From NCBI GenBank assembly GCA_017446745.1, contig JAFSQF010000068.1, forward strand, positions 1 through 47,050: DNA of 47,050 nt. The letters are read 5' to 3'. The stretch comes from Bacteroidales bacterium (GTDB taxonomy: Bacteria; Bacteroidota; Bacteroidia; Bacteroidales; P3). A program made the translations under genes and the position numbers. Each line of letters starts with the position of its first letter. The stretch's first letter is position 1. The notes under the pieces were generated by a model. It searched no databases. It was not told the DNA's origin and worked only from the letters and a program-made list of their open reading frames with translations. Below, in pieces: positions 43,900 to 47,050 of the stretch.

Positions 43900-44026
43900 T
43901 GGTGATGGATTTTGATTTAGGGAAAAACTTGAAATCCAGCCCCCACCTTCCGGTATGTTGCAACACCGTTGCAACACCGTTGCAACACACCGGAAAGATA
44001 GGACCGGGGAAAAGGGGGGGGGGAGG

Positions 44027-45289
44027 TTATTTCTTTATGATGTGCATGTCGGGCATGGGTTTGTTGTAGACGCCGGCATCAAGTTTTTTCTTGACCTCAC
44101 GGAAGACCTCGATGGTGCGGTCGGCCTGTTCCATGGTGTGGGCCGCCGTGGGGATGATGCGGAGCATAATCTGACCTTTGGGCACCACGGGGTAGACAAC
44201 GATGGAGCAGAATATGCCATAGTTCTCGCGAAGGTCGACGACGACGTTGGTGCCTTGGTTGACATCGCCGGGGAAGAAGACCGGCGTGATGGGCGATTCC
44301 GTAACTCCGGTGTTGAGGCCCTCGGCCTGGAAAGATTTCTGCAGGTGGTTGGAGATAGCCCAGAGCTTTTCGCGGAATTCGGGGTGCTGGTTGATGATTT
44401 CAAGACGACGCTTGACGCCGTAGACTATAGGCATAGGAAGGCTCTTGGCGTAGATTTGCGAACGCATGTTGAAACGGAGGTAGGTGATGATGTCCTCGTC
44501 GTTGCAGCCTATGAAACCGCCGATGATGGCCATGGTTTTCGCAAAGGCGCAGAAATAGAGGTCAATATCGTCCTCGCAGTGGAAATGGGTGTGCGTGCCG
44601 CGCCCCTCGGGACCCATAACGCCCATACCGTGGGCATCGTCGATAAGGATGCGGAAGTTGAACTCCTTCTTAAGGGCCACAATCTTGTCGAGAGCACCCA
44701 GGTCGCCCTCCATACCGTAGACGCCCTCGGTGGCAACCAATATTCCGCCACCCTGTTTCTCGGCAAGGGCAGTGGCCTGCGTGAGCTGCTTGCGCAGCGA
44801 ATCGATGTCGTTGTGCTGGTATTTGAAACGTTTTGCACCGGTGACGCGGAAGCCATCGATAAGACATGCATGGGCCTCGGAATCATAAACGATGACGTCG
44901 CGCAAAGAAACTATGGTGTCGAGGATAGAGATCTGTCCTTGATAACCGAAATTGAGGAGGTAACCGTATTTCTTGTGAGTGTATTGGCAGAGCATGGACT
45001 CTACCTCTTCGTGGAGCGACGTGTGGCCCGACATCATGCGAGCTCCCATGGGGTATGCGAGACCCCAACGGCGCGCTCCCTCAAGGTCGGCTTCGCGGAC
45101 CTCGGGGAGGTTGGCGAGGCCAAGGTAGTTGTTAAGACTCCAGTTGAGGACTTTTTTGCCATTGAATGTCATCTCCGGGCCGAGCTCGCCCTCGAGCTTA
45201 GGAAAATAGAAATAACCATCGGCGAGTTTGCGGTATTGCCCAAGGGGACCTCCGGTGGACTCTTTGATACGTTCGAAAATATCTTTCAT
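44027..45289 (-). CDS. Alpha-oxoamine synthase, probably serine palmitoyltransferase-type
   Basis: This fold-type I PLP enzyme joins an amino acid with an acyl-CoA. Hallmarks are NNYLGLAN near residue 53, YDSEAHAC with His140 stacking on PLP, ATEGVYGMEGD near 187, LIDDAHGMG with Asp218 and His220, and the Schiff-base Lys251 in FCAFAKTMAIIGG. At 420 residues it is longer than BioF and has an N-terminal extension typical of the Bacteroidota group that includes serine palmitoyltransferase for sphingolipids. 2-amino-3-ketobutyrate CoA ligase (Kbl) or BioF are alternatives. No bio genes or threonine dehydrogenase are adjacent, although a threonine synthase-like gene lies just downstream. Confidence 0.85.
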   Translation of the reverse strand: MKDIFERIKESTGGPLGQYRKLADGYFYFPKLEGELGPEMTFNGKKVLNWSLNNYLGLANLPEVREADLEGARRWGLAYPMGARMMSGHTSLHEEVESMLCQYTHKKYGYLLNFGYQGQISILDTIVSLRDVIVYDSEAHACLIDGFRVTGAKRFKYQHNDIDSLRKQLTQATALAEKQGGGILVATEGVYGMEGDLGALDKIVALKKEFNFRILIDDAHGMGVMGPEGRGTHTHFHCEDDIDLYFCAFAKTMAIIGGFIGCNDEDIITYLRFNMRSQIYAKSLPMPIVYGVKRRLEIINQHPEFREKLWAISNHLQKSFQAEGLNTGVTESPITPVFFPGDVNQGTNVVVDLRENYGIFCSIVVYPVVPKGQIMLRIIPTAAHTMEQADRTIEVFREVKKKLDAGVYNKPMPDMHIIKK

Positions 45290-45403
45290 GACTTATGTAT
45301 AATTAATTAATGATTAAACAGCTATTTAATTGTAAAGCATCCAAGACTGCCCATCTATGTTTCAAGACAACTACAATAACTAAGGGTTTTGTAATTTATT
45401 GTA

Positions 45404-46873
45404 TCACTCAAGGGTGGCGATTTTCATGATGATGGCTTCCAGTTTGGTGCGCATTTGTGAGCCGGAGCAGTCGTAGTCGTTGCAAATGACCGAAAAACAG
45501 AGGCGTTCACCACGCGGAGTGACGACATAGCCGGCAAAAGCACGGACGCCAGTCATGGAGCCCGTTTTAAGACGGACGGAGATATTGGACGGGAGGCCGG
45601 CGAGGATATTTTTTGCCGTGCCGTTCTCGCCTGCAAGAGCAAGACTTTTCTCGAACTGGGGGAAGAACGAGCATCTGGACACCTCGGCAAGAAAGCGGCA
45701 GACGAAGTCGGTGGTGACGCGGTTGCGTGAGCCAAGCCCGCACCCGTCGTCGAGGATAATGCCCGAGGCCTCGAGACGCAGCTTCTGGAAGAAATCGGAG
45801 ACGGCACGCGAACCATTGGCGCGCGTGCCCATACCATAAGCTTTAAAGCCCAGGTAGCGGTGGATGGCCTCAGCATAGAGGTTGTTGGAAGTCATGTTGG
45901 TATATTGAGCCACAAGGGAGTAGTCGGGGGAAGTGTATTCGATGATATTGACGAGGTTGTTGGGGCGCCGCCCATTGTCGATAGGCGAGCCGGTTACGTT
46001 GAGCTGGTGCTGGCGGAGAAACGCGGTGAAGAGCTCCGCGCAGGCCATGGCGGGTTTAGGAAGCGAGGCACGGACGTTGAAATTGCGACCGTCGATAGGC
46101 ATGGTGCCAGAGCAGGTGCGAATGGTGGAGGCCGGGTCGCCATACACCACCACCTGGTCGCCCGAACGGGCAGGGCCTGTCATGACTTCGTTGAAGATAT
46201 GCGTGGTGATGCCTTTGGGCTCGGTGTGCGATATGGTGGCTGGATAACCAACCTTGGAGCCGGGCGAGAAATAGATGAAAAACATATTCTCGTGAAAGTT
46301 GAGAGCGGAGACACCGCAGCCGTAGTAGTTGCCGATGTCGCCCCATTGCCAGGTGTCGTTGACCGGATGGTTGTCGAAGATGGAGGCATCGATGCAGACG
46401 CGCCCGTCGATGGCCTTGATGCCGGCGGCAGTGATGGCTTTTAGCCAGGCGGTGAACAGGGTGTCGGGCTGCGTTTGGCGGTAGCGGTAGGAGCCCAGCA
46501 GTGGGTCGCCGCCGCCGATGATGTAGATGTCGCCATGAAGCGTGCCGTTCTTATCGACAGTGCCGGAGTAGGCCAGATTGGTGCGGAAGCGGAAATTGGA
46601 GCCGAGGCGGTCGAAGCCTGCCGCCGTGGTGAAGAGTTTGGTGAGCGATGCCGGTATCAGGGCGCGCTGCGAATTGTAGGCATAGAGCTGCTGCTTCTTG
46701 TCGAGGCTGTAGACCGATACGGAGAGCGATGCGTGGCGCATCACATCTTCGCGGACCAGCTCGTTGACGGCCTTGGCCAGGGCATCGGTGCGCGTCGGCT
46801 TGCCCGTCTGGGCATGGGCATACAACGCAACGAGAATAAACAGAATGAGGATAGATATATAGCGATGTTTCAT
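45404..46873 (-). CDS. dacB: D-alanyl-D-alanine carboxypeptidase/endopeptidase, PBP4 (S13) family
   Basis: This periplasmic penicillin-binding protein trims or cuts peptidoglycan cross-links. A signal peptide (ISILILFILVALYAHAQ) precedes the mature enzyme. The three penicilloyl-serine transferase motifs are present: SLTK at 76-79 with Ser76 as nucleophile, SNN in MTSNNLYAEAIHRYLG near 330, and KTG in VRLKTGSMTGVRAFAGYV near 440. The long insertion between the first two motifs is diagnostic of family S13. Length is 489 residues, as expected. It is preceded by hairpin repeat R6 and has no obvious terminator. Confidence 0.95.
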   Translation of the reverse strand: MKHRYISILILFILVALYAHAQTGKPTRTDALAKAVNELVREDVMRHASLSVSVYSLDKKQQLYAYNSQRALIPASLTKLFTTAAGFDRLGSNFRFRTNLAYSGTVDKNGTLHGDIYIIGGGDPLLGSYRYRQTQPDTLFTAWLKAITAAGIKAIDGRVCIDASIFDNHPVNDTWQWGDIGNYYGCGVSALNFHENMFFIYFSPGSKVGYPATISHTEPKGITTHIFNEVMTGPARSGDQVVVYGDPASTIRTCSGTMPIDGRNFNVRASLPKPAMACAELFTAFLRQHQLNVTGSPIDNGRRPNNLVNIIEYTSPDYSLVAQYTNMTSNNLYAEAIHRYLGFKAYGMGTRANGSRAVSDFFQKLRLEASGIILDDGCGLGSRNRVTTDFVCRFLAEVSRCSFFPQFEKSLALAGENGTAKNILAGLPSNISVRLKTGSMTGVRAFAGYVVTPRGERLCFSVICNDYDCSGSQMRTKLEAIIMKIATLE

Positions 46874-46903
46874 TACGTAAAGATTATTTAGTTACAGTAA
46901 AAA

Positions 46904-47050
46904 AATAAGGTGTAACGATATTCTGTCAGAGTGAGCCCCGTAGGGGCGGCATATATTAGCCGTGGGCGCGAGCCCACGGGAATCGAAATACTCTATTAAT
47001 CTGAGCCCCGTAGGGGTGAAGAAATATCCAGTGGATATTTCGATAGCAAA
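46904..47050 (+). mobile_element. Hairpin repeat copy R6, cut by the window end
   Basis: It opens with AATAAGGTGTAACGAT (46904-46919), the same left end as R5. Next come GAGCCCCGTAGGGGC at 46933 and CCGTGGGC-GCGA-GCCCACGG (46960-46979). A second signature starts at 47003. The stem AAATATCC-AGT-GGATATTT (47022-47040) and the tail TTTCGATAGC follow. The right terminal repeat is beyond the window. Confidence 0.8.

Noticed and set aside
43955-45310. Long + strand open frame antisense to the alpha-oxoamine synthase gene
   Set aside because: The - strand frame has every catalytic residue of a known enzyme family; the antisense frame is a shadow.

Overview
The window reads as chromosome of an anaerobic or gut-type member of the Bacteroidales (Bacteroidota). 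The evidence is four secreted proteins ending in type IX secretion (T9SS) sorting domains, several promoters with the Bacteroidota -7 box TAnnTTTG (two with a convincing -33 TTTG), a DUF4292 lipoprotein, a PG_1098-like methyltransferase, and a Bacteroidota-style alpha-oxoamine synthase of the kind that makes sphingolipid precursors. No tRNA, rRNA, CRISPR array, phage or transposase gene was seen. I cannot name a genus.

Layout. 1-4690: a nonamer minisatellite, then rpoN (sigma-54), an M23/LysM cell-wall hydrolase, ribH, fmt and an HU protein, all on +. 4776-7463: a RecD/UvrD-like helicase, secG and a TPR protein on -. 7464-9977: a low-coding island with two hairpin or terminal-inverted-repeat elements, an unrelated MITE-like element, and a small - strand cluster (a sigma region 2-like protein, a three-helix membrane protein and an exported protein). 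9978-15512: rpmH (L34, only 48 codons), rlmD, a T9SS protein, apbE and yicC on +. 15513-23401: a 68-bp tandem array, a 1603-residue T9SS surface protein on -, and a 662-residue T9SS repeat protein on +. 23539-31746: a compact - strand type I restriction-modification operon in the order hsdM, a DUF1016 nuclease, a small unknown gene, hsdS, a small membrane-anchored unknown gene, hsdR. 32090-34723: a fourth T9SS protein. 35226-41542 on +: a TPR lipoprotein, a DUF4292 lipoprotein, an exported protein, tadA, a nucleotidyltransferase and a methyltransferase. 41625-46873 on -: an SDR dehydrogenase, a threonine synthase-like enzyme, an alpha-oxoamine synthase and a PBP4-type D-Ala-D-Ala peptidase.

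The most interesting structure is between the genes. At least eight intergenic elements share short GC-rich hairpin modules, and several are bounded by a terminal inverted repeat of the type AATAAGTTGATACAAT. Copies differ in ways that keep the hairpins. One stem is capped by GAAA, GCGA or GTAA in different copies, all of the GNRA tetraloop class, and another stem shows paired compensatory changes. That points to selection on folded RNA, or on a folded single-stranded DNA intermediate, rather than on sequence. All copies lie in the same orientation on the + strand, although the neighbouring genes point both ways. A second unusual signal is a run of palindromes inserted in frame within the DUF1016 nuclease gene of the restriction operon.
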